In this document: positions 16,072 through 25,052 of the stretch, one piece after another
How positions within the stretch are numbered: the first letter of the stretch is position 1
How the letters are laid out: each line of letters opens with the position of its first letter
Assembly: GCF_019218265.1 (NCBI RefSeq)
Contig: NZ_JAHUZE010000003.1
Location: 310,001-374,000, forward strand
Reading direction: 5' to 3'
DNA from: Maritimibacter dapengensis
Lineage (GTDB): Bacteria > Pseudomonadota > Alphaproteobacteria > Rhodobacterales > Rhodobacteraceae
DNA: 64,000 bases
Translations under genes and position numbers: made by a program
Notes under the pieces: generated by a model
Told to the model about the DNA's origin: nothing
What the model saw: only the letters and a program-made list of their open reading frames with translations
The model's database searches: none

Positions 16072-17370
16072 TCACAGGAAGGAAGGGAGCCACAGAACGA
16101 GCGCCGGGAACGCAATAACCACGGCGACGACGGCGATGTCCGACAGAATGAATGGGATCACGCCTTTGAACACCTGAACGACAGAGACATATTTGCTCGC
16201 CACGTTCTTGATGACAAAGACGTTGAGCCCGACCGGCGGTGTGATCATCCCAATCTCGAGCAGTTTCACCACCAGCACGCCGAACCAGACGAGGTTGATT
16301 TGCTGGGCTTCGAGGACCGGCAGGAACACAGGCAGCGTCACGAGCATAGCGCCGAATGGCTCCATGAAAGTGCCGAGCGCGAGGTAGATCGCGACGATGA
16401 TCAGCATCAGCATCACATAGCTCAGATCCGCATTCGCGACGGCCTGCGCGATGAAGCTCTGTAGCCCGGAAAGCCCGAGGAAGCGGGTGAACATGGTGGC
16501 CGCGAAGCCGATAATGAGCAGCGAGCCGGTGGTCGTCACGGTTTCGATCAGCGAACGGGAGATCGCGCTTCGGGTCAGTTTTCCGGTGGCCCCGGCGACG
16601 ACGAAGGTGCCGAACGCGCCGATGGCACCCGCCTCCGTCGCGGTGAAGAGGCCCGAGAACAGCCCCCCGAACACGATGAGGATCAGGACGAGCACGGGAA
16701 GGAGCGAGACGAAGACCTTCATGCCTTCGCCTTTTTCCACGTCGGCGCTGCGCGGGATGATGTCGGGCCGCAGGAGGCTGATGATCAGCACGACGATGGT
16801 ATAGGCGATGGCCGTGGCAATCCCGATCGAGACGCCGCCGAGAAATACCTGCGTCACCGAGGTTTCCGCGATGATCCCGTAGATGATCATCAGGATCGAA
16901 GGTGGAATGAGCGCGCCGATGGTGCCGCCTGCCGCGATGGCGCCTGAGGCAATTGACGGGCGGTAGCCTGCGGTCACCATTTCAGGGATCGCGATCCGGC
17001 CCATGGCGGCCGCCGTCGCAATCGACGAGCCGGAGAGGGCCGCGAAGCCGGAACAGGCGAAGATTGACGAAATCGCGAGCCCGCCGGGCAATCGGGCGAG
17101 AAACACCTTGGCCGCGTCGAACAGCCCCGCTGTCAGCCCCGTATGGAACGCGACGAAGCCCATCAGCAGGAACATCGGCACCGCGCTCATCGTCCAGGAG
17201 GCGACGAAGCTGTAGGGTGTATTCTCGAGGATACCCAGCGCCGGTTTCAACCCGATCATGGCCCAGATCCCCGAGAACGAAACGAGGATCAGCGCCAACG
17301 CCACCGGGAGCCGCATGATGAGCAGGATGCCGAGCGCGACGACGCCCCAGATACCGATCTCGACGCTCAT
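16072..17370 (-). CDS. TRAP transporter large permease (DctM type)
   Basis: A 432-residue multi-spanning membrane protein, the Na+-driven transport subunit of a tripartite ATP-independent periplasmic transporter. More than ten hydrophobic segments are visible. The family landmarks are SGSSIATAAAMGRIAIPEM, GGTIGALIPPSILMIIYG, ATEAGAIGAFGTF and ITPPVGLNVFVIKNV. It overlaps the small permease by one base (TAATG). In this operon the substrate is probably an aromatic acid, since the transporter follows MarR, crotonase and amidohydrolase genes and faces feruloyl-CoA synthetase. Confidence 0.93.
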   Translation of the reverse strand: MSVEIGIWGVVALGILLIMRLPVALALILVSFSGIWAMIGLKPALGILENTPYSFVASWTMSAVPMFLLMGFVAFHTGLTAGLFDAAKVFLARLPGGLAISSIFACSGFAALSGSSIATAAAMGRIAIPEMVTAGYRPSIASGAIAAGGTIGALIPPSILMIIYGIIAETSVTQVFLGGVSIGIATAIAYTIVVLIISLLRPDIIPRSADVEKGEGMKVFVSLLPVLVLILIVFGGLFSGLFTATEAGAIGAFGTFVVAGATGKLTRSAISRSLIETVTTTGSLLIIGFAATMFTRFLGLSGLQSFIAQAVANADLSYVMLMLIIVAIYLALGTFMEPFGAMLVTLPVFLPVLEAQQINLVWFGVLVVKLLEIGMITPPVGLNVFVIKNVASKYVSVVQVFKGVIPFILSDIAVVAVVIAFPALVLWLPSFL

Positions 17371-17885
17371 TATTCTGCCTCTTCCAATTTGGCGCCCAGG
17401 TTCGGAACGAGATACCCGAAAGCGAGCAATACCGAGACGAAGGCCGCAAGGGTGAAGCCGATCGGCGCGAAATAGAAACTATGCCAGACCGGCATTTTGT
17501 AGGTCGCGATTTCCACCAGAGTACCGACGCGGGTTTCCGAGATCGCCTTGTCCCAGTTGGTCCAGGCGAGGAAGCCGTAGATCACCGCGGCAATCGCCAT
17601 CACCGAGGTATCGGAGATGCGGCGCAGATGGTCGGTCAGCACGAAGTCGATCAGCTCGACAGAGATCATCTGCCGTTTCAACTCGAGCCATCCCAAGGGA
17701 AGGAAGGCGAGCGCGGTCATGTAATAGCGGGCGACGATTTCGGGCACCGTGTTCATCGAGATGTTGAACAGGTTGCGCAGGATCACGTCGAGCGTGATGT
17801 GAAGCATCATGGCAACAACGGCGAATGCGCCGATATAGCCCATGATCCTTGCGGTCCACATGGCGGTCGTGATGAGCTTACCCAT
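17370..17885 (-). CDS. TRAP transporter small permease (DctQ type)
   Basis: A 171-residue protein with four predicted membrane helices: the first begins IMGYIGAFAVVAMMLHITLD, then YMTALAFLPLGWLE, the AVIYGFLAWTNW segment, and a last helix in YFAPIGFTLAAFVSVLLAF. This is the DctQ layout; DctQ joins the large permease in the inner membrane. The motif DVILRNLFN in the first helix region is typical. It is separated from the binding-protein gene upstream by a 54-base gap that holds a strong hairpin (17906-17931). Confidence 0.9.
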   Translation of the reverse strand: MGKLITTAMWTARIMGYIGAFAVVAMMLHITLDVILRNLFNISMNTVPEIVARYYMTALAFLPLGWLELKRQMISVELIDFVLTDHLRRISDTSVMAIAAVIYGFLAWTNWDKAISETRVGTLVEIATYKMPVWHSFYFAPIGFTLAAFVSVLLAFGYLVPNLGAKLEEAE

Positions 17886-17905
17886 AAGGCACCTGAAGCT
17901 GGAAA

Positions 17906-17931
17906 GCCCCGGCCCTCTTCGGGGGCCGGGG
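17906..17931 (-). terminator. Intra-operon hairpin between TRAP binding protein and permeases
   Basis: GCCCCGGCCC and GGGCCGGGGC form a 10-bp G+C stem around a short TCTTCG-type loop, just after the stop of the binding-protein gene. There is no T run, so it probably works as a 3' mRNA stabiliser or partial terminator, favouring binding protein over permease. Confidence 0.55.
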
Positions 17932-17939
17932 CGATGGTC

Positions 17940-19028
17940 TTACATACCGTAGGTCGAGAAATCGACGTTCGCCCAGATCTCGTCCCAAGCGCGGGCAGCG
18001 AGTGCTTCGGGGTCGGTCCCGACTTCTTCGACGATGCCGTCCCACTTTTCGATGAGTGCCGCGAAATCGGCGGCAAGCGGGTTGGCGTCGATGCGCGACT
18101 GCACGTCCTGATCCGCGAAGGCGTTGGAGGCGGCGAGGAACTCTTCCGACGGCTCCATGTCGGTGATCCCGGCCTCGGCCACGGCAGCGTTCGCCTCTTC
18201 CGGCATCTGGTAACCCCAGCGGTCGGTGAGCTGCGGGTTGCCGCGGTTGGCCGCTTTCGCGAACATCTCACGCTGCTCGGGGGACATGTCCGCCCATGAG
18301 TCCGCGGCCACGGTGAAGTTCGACGTCACGTGGTAGGTGCCCAGCGGCACACGGAGCACGTTGGTCGCAACGTCCACAAGGCGGTAAGACAGCATGTCGG
18401 CGATAGACGCCATGGTGCCGTCGATGGTCCCTTGGCTCAGCGCTTCAAAGGTCTGACCGACCGGCAGGTTCACCGGGGTCGCACCGAAGTTTTCAGCCCA
18501 GCGCGAATAGGGGGCGCCGCCCGACCGCAGGCGCATGCCTTGCAGGTCTTCGATGCTTTCGACCGGCTTGGTCGTCATCAGCACGTAAACGTCCGACGAG
18601 CCGGAGCCGAGGAACACGCCGCCGAAGGCTTTGTATTCTTCCTGGCAGGGTGCGCAGTTGACCACGAACTCGGTCATCGCCCAGCCCATCGCATGCGGGC
18701 TGCGACCGGCGAGTGCGAGGTCGCCGGCCACGCCGGTTTCCGGGAAGTCCGCCGCGAAGTAGAGCGGGAGCGAGTTGCCGACGGCGGCAAGCCCGGTCTG
18801 AAGTGCGTCTTTCATCTGCGGAAGCGAAACGACTTCCGGCCCGACGATGTTCGCGGACATTTCGCCGCCCGTTTCCTCGTCGAGGAAGGTGGCGAATTGC
18901 TGATACATATAGTTCGCCGGGTGAGCCGGCGGTGCAGCCGGAGCGGCCACGAACGACTGCGCCTGGGCGACTGCGGTGAACGAAAGCGCGGCGGCGAAGG
19001 CCGTGCCGGTGATTGTCCAGAGTTTCAT
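17940..19028 (-). CDS. TRAP transporter substrate-binding protein (DctP type)
   Basis: A 362-residue periplasmic solute receptor. The signal peptide is MKLWTITGTAFAAALSFTAVAQA with cleavage before QS. The mature part has the DctP landmarks SIEDLQGMRLRSGGAPYSRW and NLPVGQTFEALSQGTIDGT, where an arginine normally binds the substrate carboxylate. The start is the ATG at 19028 with GGAGGAAAAAAC before it. As part of the crotonase - MarR - amidohydrolase operon it most likely delivers a phenylpropenoate or similar aromatic acid; this is inferred from the neighbours. Confidence 0.93.
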   Translation of the reverse strand: MKLWTITGTAFAAALSFTAVAQAQSFVAAPAAPPAHPANYMYQQFATFLDEETGGEMSANIVGPEVVSLPQMKDALQTGLAAVGNSLPLYFAADFPETGVAGDLALAGRSPHAMGWAMTEFVVNCAPCQEEYKAFGGVFLGSGSSDVYVLMTTKPVESIEDLQGMRLRSGGAPYSRWAENFGATPVNLPVGQTFEALSQGTIDGTMASIADMLSYRLVDVATNVLRVPLGTYHVTSNFTVAADSWADMSPEQREMFAKAANRGNPQLTDRWGYQMPEEANAAVAEAGITDMEPSEEFLAASNAFADQDVQSRIDANPLAADFAALIEKWDGIVEEVGTDPEALAARAWDEIWANVDFSTYGM

Positions 19029-19052
19029 GTTTTTTCCTCCCAATTGAACGTC

Positions 19053-19940
19053 CTATAGATCAAGGAGACGCTTGGCGTTTTCCTTGAGGATGAGCGGACG
19101 TACCTCATCCTTGAATGGGGCTTTCTCGAAATCGGCCAACCAGCGATCCGGCGTGATCGCCGGCCAATCCGAGCCGAACAGCATCTTTTTCTTCAGCATC
19201 GAATTCGCATACTTGATGAGAATCTCGGGAAAATACTTCGGCGACCAGCCGGACAGGTCGATATAGACGTTCGGCTTGTGCTGAGCGACGGCCAGCGCCT
19301 CTTCCTGCCAAGGGAACGAGGGGTGGGCCATGATGATCTTGAGATCGGGGAAATCCACTGCGACATCGTCGATGGACATCGGGTGCGAGTACTTCAGCCG
19401 CATCCCCATGCCACCGTGCATCCCCGAACCCACACCGGTCTGTCCGGTATGAAACAGCGAGATGACGCCTTCTTCTTCCAGTACCTCGTAGAACGGATAG
19501 GCCATTCGGTCATTGGGCCAGAAGCCCTGCATGGTCGGGTGGAACTTGAACCCTCGCACCCCGAAATCACGGATCAGGCGACGCGCTTCGCGGGCGGCCA
19601 TCTTGCCCTTCCACGGGTCGATCGACGCGAAGGGGATAAGGATGTCGTCGTTCTCCGCGGCGATTTCGGCAACTTCCTCGTTCGAATAACGCCGGAAACC
19701 GGTTTCGCGTTCTGCATCGACCGGAAAGATCACAGCGCCGATTTTACGTTCGCGGAAGTATGCGGCGGTCTGGCCCGGCGACGGCAGCATCCCGTCCGCC
19801 CCGGCGGGGTTATTGAAATACCGCGCCATGCCGGCCTGGAATTCCATATAGCCGTCGTCACGCTCTTCGCCGTGCTTGCACGGCTCCTCGGCATGGGTGT
19901 GAATGTCGATGGCGATGAGTTCGTCGATATTAAGAGGCAT
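19053..19940 (-). CDS. Amidohydrolase family protein (amidohydrolase 2)
   Basis: A 295-residue TIM-barrel metal-dependent hydrolase or decarboxylase. His14 and His16 form the HxH metal motif (IDIHTHAEE), FKFHPTMQGF and LFHTGQTGVG give further ligands, IIMAHPSFPW follows, and LFGSDWP carries the catalytic aspartate. Members of this subfamily decarboxylate or hydrolyse aromatic acids (for example gamma-resorcylate or 4-oxalomesaconate chemistry), but the exact reaction cannot be read from sequence. The start overlaps the MarR gene by 11 bases. Position between the regulator and the transporter suggests a step in the same aromatic pathway. Confidence 0.88.
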   Translation of the reverse strand: MPLNIDELIAIDIHTHAEEPCKHGEERDDGYMEFQAGMARYFNNPAGADGMLPSPGQTAAYFRERKIGAVIFPVDAERETGFRRYSNEEVAEIAAENDDILIPFASIDPWKGKMAAREARRLIRDFGVRGFKFHPTMQGFWPNDRMAYPFYEVLEEEGVISLFHTGQTGVGSGMHGGMGMRLKYSHPMSIDDVAVDFPDLKIIMAHPSFPWQEEALAVAQHKPNVYIDLSGWSPKYFPEILIKYANSMLKKKMLFGSDWPAITPDRWLADFEKAPFKDEVRPLILKENAKRLLDL

Positions 19941-20406
19941 CGGCTTCTCGTCCTGTCAGTTTCCGAAGCAGCCCGATGAGCGTTTCCATCTCCTCGGGCG
20001 ACATCTGGTTTCGTTCGAACGCGTTCTGCGCGAGAAACGCGGACTTGTTTTCGGCCACGAACGTTCGGCCCTGATCCGTCAGCGTCAGGCGCACGGCACG
20101 TCGGTCGTCTGCCGGCGTGGTTCTTGCAACCAGACCCTGTTTCGCCAGCCGCCCGATGAGCTTGGTCATGTGTGCGGGCTTGATCGAGAGCGTGGCGGCG
20201 ATGGTGCCCTGACGCAGGCCGGGGTTCAGACCTATGACCCAGAGAACCGTGAATTCACCGGGCTTCAACCCGTAGTCTCCGAGCGTTTCGAAGAACCGCT
20301 CGAAGGTCTGGATCTGAGCGACCCGCAAAAGGAAACCGAGCGAGTTCTGGATCTCGCCCATGCGAACGGTCGTTTCGTCCGTGGTTTCCGTCAGCGTGTC
20401 CTGCAT
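19930..20406 (-). CDS. MarR family transcriptional regulator (hydroxycinnamate locus)
   Basis: A 158-residue winged-helix regulator. The recognition region runs through GTIAATLSIKPAHMTKLIGR, followed by the wing ARTTPADDRRAVRLTLTDQG. It starts at the ATG overlapping the crotonase stop as TGATG. In Rhodopseudomonas the MarR protein CouR represses coumarate genes and is released by p-coumaroyl-CoA; the same neighbours here (CoA ligase, crotonase, uptake system) make an equivalent role likely. The probable operator is TAGTTT-N6-AAACTA at 21243-21260, inside the divergent promoter. Confidence 0.9.
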   Translation of the reverse strand: MQDTLTETTDETTVRMGEIQNSLGFLLRVAQIQTFERFFETLGDYGLKPGEFTVLWVIGLNPGLRQGTIAATLSIKPAHMTKLIGRLAKQGLVARTTPADDRRAVRLTLTDQGRTFVAENKSAFLAQNAFERNQMSPEEMETLIGLLRKLTGREADAS

Positions 20407-21188
20407 CAGCCCTCCGGACGGGCGACCTTGCCCACCTTCTTGTTGAGGAACGCGTTGAGCCGCTCTTCGGCCTCGGGGCTGGTTGCCGTGAACGAGGCTA
20501 TGAAGCTCTCCACGAACAGGCCGTCGTCCGACCCCATATCCTGAATCCGGGGAAGAGCGTTGATGATCGCATAGTTGGAAATTTCGGCATTGGTTGCGGC
20601 GTGGGCGGCCAGTTCGACAGCTTTGTCGAGCGCCGCGCCCTCGTCGACAACGTATTGCACGATGTTCCAGCGTTCCGCCGTATCGGCGTCCACCGTGCGC
20701 CCAGTCAGCATCATGTCCTGCATACGCGCCACGCCCATCAATTGCGCCGAACGGACTGAGGCGCCGCCACCCACGAAGATGCCGCGCTGACCTTCGGGCA
20801 GGCCGAAAAACGCGCTGCGGTCGGCCACGCGGACCTGAACGGAAGAGGCGAGCTCGAGACCCCCGCCCACGACCGCACCATGAAGCGCGGCGAACCACGG
20901 CAGCTTGCCTTTCTGTATCCATCCAAACACCTCATGCCAGCGGCGTGAGCCGTGAACACCCTCGAACGGCGTTTTCTTGACATGTTCGGCAAGGTCGAGC
21001 CCGGCGCAGAAATGCGGACCATGGCCATGGATCACACCCGCCTTCGCTTCGCTCTCGGCGCGGCGGATGAGCGTCGCGAGTTCTTCGACGAAGGCGTCCG
21101 ATATGGCGTTGCGTTTTTTGGGGCGGTTCAGGCCCAGTATCGCGACGTCTCCCCGGACCTCGTAGGTCAGGTAGGTAAAGCTTTCCAA
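20406..21188 (-). CDS. Crotonase family protein, probable hydroxycinnamoyl-CoA hydratase/lyase
   Basis: About 260 residues of crotonase fold. GHGPHFCAGLDLAEH gives the first oxyanion loop, AALHGAVVGGGLELASS the second, and FFGLPEGQRGIFVGGG carries the catalytic glutamate. The adjacent divergent feruloyl-CoA synthetase and the MarR gene point to hydration and aldol cleavage of feruloyl- or p-coumaroyl-CoA to the aldehyde and acetyl-CoA. I chose the TTG at 21188 because GGGAGG stands four bases before it; an in-frame ATG at 21209 has no ribosome-binding site. It is first in the leftward operon. Confidence 0.85.
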   Translation of the reverse strand: MESFTYLTYEVRGDVAILGLNRPKKRNAISDAFVEELATLIRRAESEAKAGVIHGHGPHFCAGLDLAEHVKKTPFEGVHGSRRWHEVFGWIQKGKLPWFAALHGAVVGGGLELASSVQVRVADRSAFFGLPEGQRGIFVGGGASVRSAQLMGVARMQDMMLTGRTVDADTAERWNIVQYVVDEGAALDKAVELAAHAATNAEISNYAIINALPRIQDMGSDDGLFVESFIASFTATSPEAEERLNAFLNKKVGKVARPEG

Positions 21189-21232
21189 TTGTCCTCCCTC
21201 GCGACTCATACCGGCGAGTCGCAGATTCACTA

Positions 21233-21261
21233 TTGACGTATTTAGTTTCCGCGTAAACTAT
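21233..21261 (+). promoter_or_regulatory. Promoter with embedded MarR-type operator
   Basis: TTGACG at 21233-21238 and AACTAT at 21256-21261 are spaced by 17 bases and point toward the feruloyl-CoA synthetase. Within the spacer lies TAGTTT-CCGCGT-AAACTA (21243-21260), a perfect inverted repeat with 6-bp arms, typical of MarR operators. It also sits about 55 bases before the start of the leftward crotonase gene, so one site could control both directions. Confidence 0.6.
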
Positions 21262-21301
21262 TTTCTCGATGGTGTCGGACCCGGCACCAAGGGAGGAAGA
21301 A

Positions 21302-23137
21302 ATGGCAAACGCACCAATGCGCCCCGTGGCGCTCTGGGACCCCGTGATCAAAACCGAGACGCGGGACGACGGCACGACGCTCGTATGGCAGGACGCGCCG
21401 CTTGGCGACTATCCGGCGAAAATCACTGACAGAATCGATCATTGGGCTGCCGAAACGCCGGACCGTGTCTGGATGGCGGAGCGGGGCGTCGGAGAAACCG
21501 AGTGGCACGAAGTCACCTACGGCGCGCTGCGTGAACGCGTCCGCTCGATCGGCCAGGCATTGCTGGATCTCGACCTTTCCACCGAACGGCCGTTGGTGAT
21601 TCTATCCGGCAACTCCATCGCGCACGCGCTCATGGCGCTGGGCGCGCAATACGTTGGCATCCCCTCGGCCGCAATCGCCCCGGCCTATGCGCTGGTCTCG
21701 ACAGATTACGCAAAGCTGAAGGGCGTAAACGAACAGATCACGCCGGGTGCCGTGTTCTGCGACCACATGGAGCCATTCGTTGCGGCCATCGAAGTCGTGT
21801 TCCCCAACCTTCCCCGCCTCGGCGTGGACGGCCCCGGACTCGCCATATCGTGGGACGACCTGAACGCAACGCCGGTGACGGATGCCGTGGACCAGGCCAA
21901 CGCGGCCATCACACCAGATACTGTGGCCAAGTTCCTGTTCACCTCCGGAACCACCGGCACGCCGAAGGCCGTGATCCAGACCCAACTCATGCTCTGCGCG
22001 AATATCGAGATGGTCACGGATTGCTACGCATACCTGCGGGATGAGCCGCCGATGGTGCTCGATTGGGCGCCCTGGAACCACGTCGCGGCGGGCAACCTGA
22101 TGTTCAACATCGTGCTCTACAACGGGGGCACCTTCCACATCGACGCCGGTCGGCCGACCAAGGACATGATCGGAGAGACGATCCGCAATCTGCGTGAAAT
22201 CCAGACGAACTGGTATTTCAACGTGCCTGCGGGGTTCGAGATGATCCTGCACGAGATGGAGAAAGACCCGGAGTTCGCCAAGTTCTTCTTCGCAGAGATG
22301 AAGCTGATGTATTACGCGGGCGCGGCAATGGCGCAGCACACATGGGACGACCTGAAGAAACTCGCGATCCAAACCACGGGTGAGGAAATCCTGCTCGCGA
22401 CAGGTCTCGGCGCGACAGAAACCGCGCCATTTGCGTTGTTCCAATGCGAACCGCAGGACAGCCCCGGCAACATCGGCGTTCCGGCCAAAGGACAAACGCT
22501 CAAGCTTGTGCCGAACGAGGGCAAATTGGAAGCACGGGTGAAGGGCGTGAACGTCACGCCCGGTTATTGGCGCAACGAAAAGCTGACCGAAGAAGCGTTC
22601 GACGAGGAAGGCTTCTACAAGCTGGGCGACGCCCTGCGTTACGCGATCGAGGGCGACGCGTCCAAGGGGTTCTTCTTCGACGGGCGCGTGGCGGAAAACT
22701 TCAAGCTTCAGACCGGTACCTGGGTGTCGGTCGGCGCTGTCCGGGCCAAGCTCACCGATGCGTTGGGCGGTCTGGCACGTGACGTGGTTCTGACCGGGGA
22801 CGGGGAAGAGAAACTGGGCGCACTCCTGGTGCCGTTCCGTCCCGAGATCGAGAAACTCGTGCCGGGTGGCAAGGATATGGCAGATGCCGATCTTTTCACC
22901 GACCCAGCTCTGCGCGACGTGATCGCGGAACGCCTCGGCAGCTACAACGCCAAGGCGACCGGGTCCTCCATGCGCGTTCCGCTTGCGATGGTGATGGTCG
23001 AGCCGCTCGACATGGACAAGGGCGAGGTGACGGACAAAGGGTCGGTCAACCAGCGGGCGGTCCTTCGCGAACGGGCGGATCTTGCACGGGCGATCTATTC
23101 CGACGATCCACGGGTGATCCAGTCGAAGCGCACCTGA
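21302..23137 (+). CDS. Feruloyl-CoA synthetase (AMP-forming)
   Basis: A 611-residue AMP-forming ligase that would activate ferulate or related hydroxycinnamates to CoA thioesters. The signature is FLFTSGTTGTPKAVIQ, followed by WAPWNHVAAGN, LLATGLGATETAP, and ALRYAIEGDASKGFFFDGR near the hinge. The length, about 50-60 residues above standard acyl-CoA synthetases, and the opening segment are characteristic of the feruloyl-CoA synthase group. GGGAGGAAGAA precedes the ATG at 21302; the frame continues upstream to 21269 but across the ribosome-binding site. It is transcribed divergently from crotonase and marR. Substrate preference among ferulate, coumarate and caffeate is open. Confidence 0.9.
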   Translation: MANAPMRPVALWDPVIKTETRDDGTTLVWQDAPLGDYPAKITDRIDHWAAETPDRVWMAERGVGETEWHEVTYGALRERVRSIGQALLDLDLSTERPLVILSGNSIAHALMALGAQYVGIPSAAIAPAYALVSTDYAKLKGVNEQITPGAVFCDHMEPFVAAIEVVFPNLPRLGVDGPGLAISWDDLNATPVTDAVDQANAAITPDTVAKFLFTSGTTGTPKAVIQTQLMLCANIEMVTDCYAYLRDEPPMVLDWAPWNHVAAGNLMFNIVLYNGGTFHIDAGRPTKDMIGETIRNLREIQTNWYFNVPAGFEMILHEMEKDPEFAKFFFAEMKLMYYAGAAMAQHTWDDLKKLAIQTTGEEILLATGLGATETAPFALFQCEPQDSPGNIGVPAKGQTLKLVPNEGKLEARVKGVNVTPGYWRNEKLTEEAFDEEGFYKLGDALRYAIEGDASKGFFFDGRVAENFKLQTGTWVSVGAVRAKLTDALGGLARDVVLTGDGEEKLGALLVPFRPEIEKLVPGGKDMADADLFTDPALRDVIAERLGSYNAKATGSSMRVPLAMVMVEPLDMDKGEVTDKGSVNQRAVLRERADLARAIYSDDPRVIQSKRT

Positions 23138-23146
23138 CGCTGCGCC

Positions 23147-23779
23147 TCAGCCTTCGGTCGCGCGGTCGGGAACCGAGCGCATGAGCTCGGCAAGCAGCGC
23201 AAGCTCGGTGCCGCTGCCGTCCTCGATACGGTCGGCAGCGCCGCGTCGCGCCAGATCGGGCTTGTTCTGGCCCAGCTTCCAGGTGCCTTCGACTGCGTCG
23301 ATATTCAGGCGGACGAGGACGATGCCGCGCATCATCCGGTCGACCAAACCTTCGCTCATCTTGTCAGACGTCCACGGCGCTTTGCCCGCGATCTTCGCTT
23401 CGAAATGTGCGGAACGACCGTCGATCTGCGTCCGAAGCGCGTCGGATGGGCGGCGCTCGAGCCGACCCCGAAAATGCACGGCAACGTAGTTCCACGTCGG
23501 CACTTGATCATCCACGCCGTACCAATCGGGCGAGACGTAACCATCCGGGCCAGTCGCGGACAGAACGGCGGGCTGCGGCTCTGACAGGAGTTTCAGGATA
23601 GGGTTCGATCGCGCAAGGTGCATCTCTGCCACCCGGCCCTCCGCATCCATCAGAAACGGCAAAAGGGACAGGAGCGGGCCGGTCTCATGGTTCACGGCCA
23701 GAGTCCCGAACCCGCGCGACCGGGCGAAGGCCACGTTCTGCTCACGCGTGGCTTTGTCGAACAGCGGATAGGTGTGCAT
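23147..23779 (-). CDS. FMN-binding negative regulator family protein (PaiB type)
   Basis: A 210-residue split-barrel flavin-binding protein of the PaiB family, to which PaiB of Bacillus, described as a transcriptional repressor, belongs. The landmarks are LPFLMDAEGRVAEMHLARSNP, YVSPDWYGVDDQVPTWNYVAVH and GIVLVRLNIDAVEGTWKLGQNK. I chose the ATG at 23779 (MHTYPLF), which has GAGG nine bases upstream and lies 10 bases after mtaB; the longer frame to 23812 overlaps mtaB. The function in proteobacteria is unclear and it may act as an FMN-dependent oxidoreductase. Confidence 0.88.
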   Translation of the reverse strand: MHTYPLFDKATREQNVAFARSRGFGTLAVNHETGPLLSLLPFLMDAEGRVAEMHLARSNPILKLLSEPQPAVLSATGPDGYVSPDWYGVDDQVPTWNYVAVHFRGRLERRPSDALRTQIDGRSAHFEAKIAGKAPWTSDKMSEGLVDRMMRGIVLVRLNIDAVEGTWKLGQNKPDLARRGAADRIEDGSGTELALLAELMRSVPDRATEG

Positions 23780-23789
23780 GGCAGTGGCC

Positions 23790-25052
23790 TCAAGCGGTGA
23801 GTTGAACGCCATCGTGCCCCGTAATCACCGCATCCACAATCGCACCCTCGACCTGATCGACCGCGAAAGTGACCTCTGCGAACTGCTCGGTGCGGCCCAT
23901 ACGCGGGTTCTCCATGAGCACCTTGTGCGCCCGACCGTGCTGCGCCGCCAGATGGCGCGCCACGGCCCTGTTACCTGCGTCCCGCAGACGAGCCGCACGT
24001 TCCTTGATGACAGCGCCATTCACCTTCTGCGGAATACGCGCGGCGGGCGTACCCTCGCGCACGGAATAAGGGAAAACGTGCAGCCACGTCAGGTGGCACT
24101 CTTCGACAAGGCGCAGCGAGTTCTCGAAATGCGCATCCGTCTCGGTCGGGAAGCCCGCGATGATGTCGGCTCCGAAGGTGATGTCGGAGCGAAGCTTCCG
24201 CGCTTCTTCTGTAAACGCAATCGCATCGTCGCGCAGATGCCGCCGCTTCATCCGTTTGAGGATCAGATCGTCGCCGTGCTGCAAGCTCAGGTGCAGATGC
24301 GGCATCAGGCGCGGCTCGGTCGCGATAGCGAGCATCAGGTTGTCGTCCGCCTCGATGCTGTCGATGCTGGAAATCCGCAGACGCGGAAGGTCCGGCACCA
24401 GCCGCAGGATCCGCATGACAAGGTCGCCAAGCCGCGGCTCACCCGGCAGGTCCGCGCCCCAGCTTGTGAGATCGACCCCGGTCAGCACGACCTCGTTGAA
24501 CCCCTTGTCGACCAGCCGCTTTATCTGATCGACCACAACACCCGCAGGCACGCTGCGCGAATTGCCCCGACCATAGGGGATGATGCAGAATGTGCAGCGG
24601 TGATCGCAGCCGTTCTGAACCTGTACATAGGCACGGGACCGCGTACCGAACCCGTCGATCAGGTGACCGGCGGTCTCGGTGACGGACATGATGTCGTCCA
24701 CCTGTACGCGCTCGGTCTCGCCAATGAAATTCGGCCCAAGCTTCGACCAGGTCGCAGGCTCCATTTTCTCGGCGTTGCCGACCACGAGATCGACCTCGTC
24801 CATACTCGCGAATGTTTCAGGCTCGGTCTGCGCGGCACAGCCGGTGACGATCACCCTGGCTTCCGGGTTTTCGCGTCGCAGCCGCCGGATTTCCTGCCGT
24901 GCCTTGCGCACCGCCTCGGCGGTCACGGCACAGGTGTTTACAACCACGGCACCCTCTACCCCTGCACCTTCGGCGAGGGTCTTCATCGCCTCGGTTTCAT
25001 AGGCGTTCAGACGACAGCCGAGCGTCGCAAATATAGGAGCTTTCGCGTCCAT
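23790..25052 (-). CDS. mtaB: tRNA (N6-threonylcarbamoyladenosine(37)-C2)-methylthiotransferase MtaB
   Basis: A 420-residue radical-SAM enzyme that adds a methylthio group to t6A37 of tRNAs reading ANN codons. The N-terminal UPF0004 domain has its three cluster cysteines in TLGCRLN, VNTCAVT and VTGCAAQ; the radical-SAM cluster motif is CDHRCTFC; a TRAM-like tail closes the protein. The order and spacing separate it from MiaB and RimO. The ATG at 25052 overlaps the dapF stop as TGATG; the GTG one codon upstream is less likely. It is cotranscribed with dapF. Confidence 0.95.
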   Translation of the reverse strand: MDAKAPIFATLGCRLNAYETEAMKTLAEGAGVEGAVVVNTCAVTAEAVRKARQEIRRLRRENPEARVIVTGCAAQTEPETFASMDEVDLVVGNAEKMEPATWSKLGPNFIGETERVQVDDIMSVTETAGHLIDGFGTRSRAYVQVQNGCDHRCTFCIIPYGRGNSRSVPAGVVVDQIKRLVDKGFNEVVLTGVDLTSWGADLPGEPRLGDLVMRILRLVPDLPRLRISSIDSIEADDNLMLAIATEPRLMPHLHLSLQHGDDLILKRMKRRHLRDDAIAFTEEARKLRSDITFGADIIAGFPTETDAHFENSLRLVEECHLTWLHVFPYSVREGTPAARIPQKVNGAVIKERAARLRDAGNRAVARHLAAQHGRAHKVLMENPRMGRTEQFAEVTFAVDQVEGAIVDAVITGHDGVQLTA

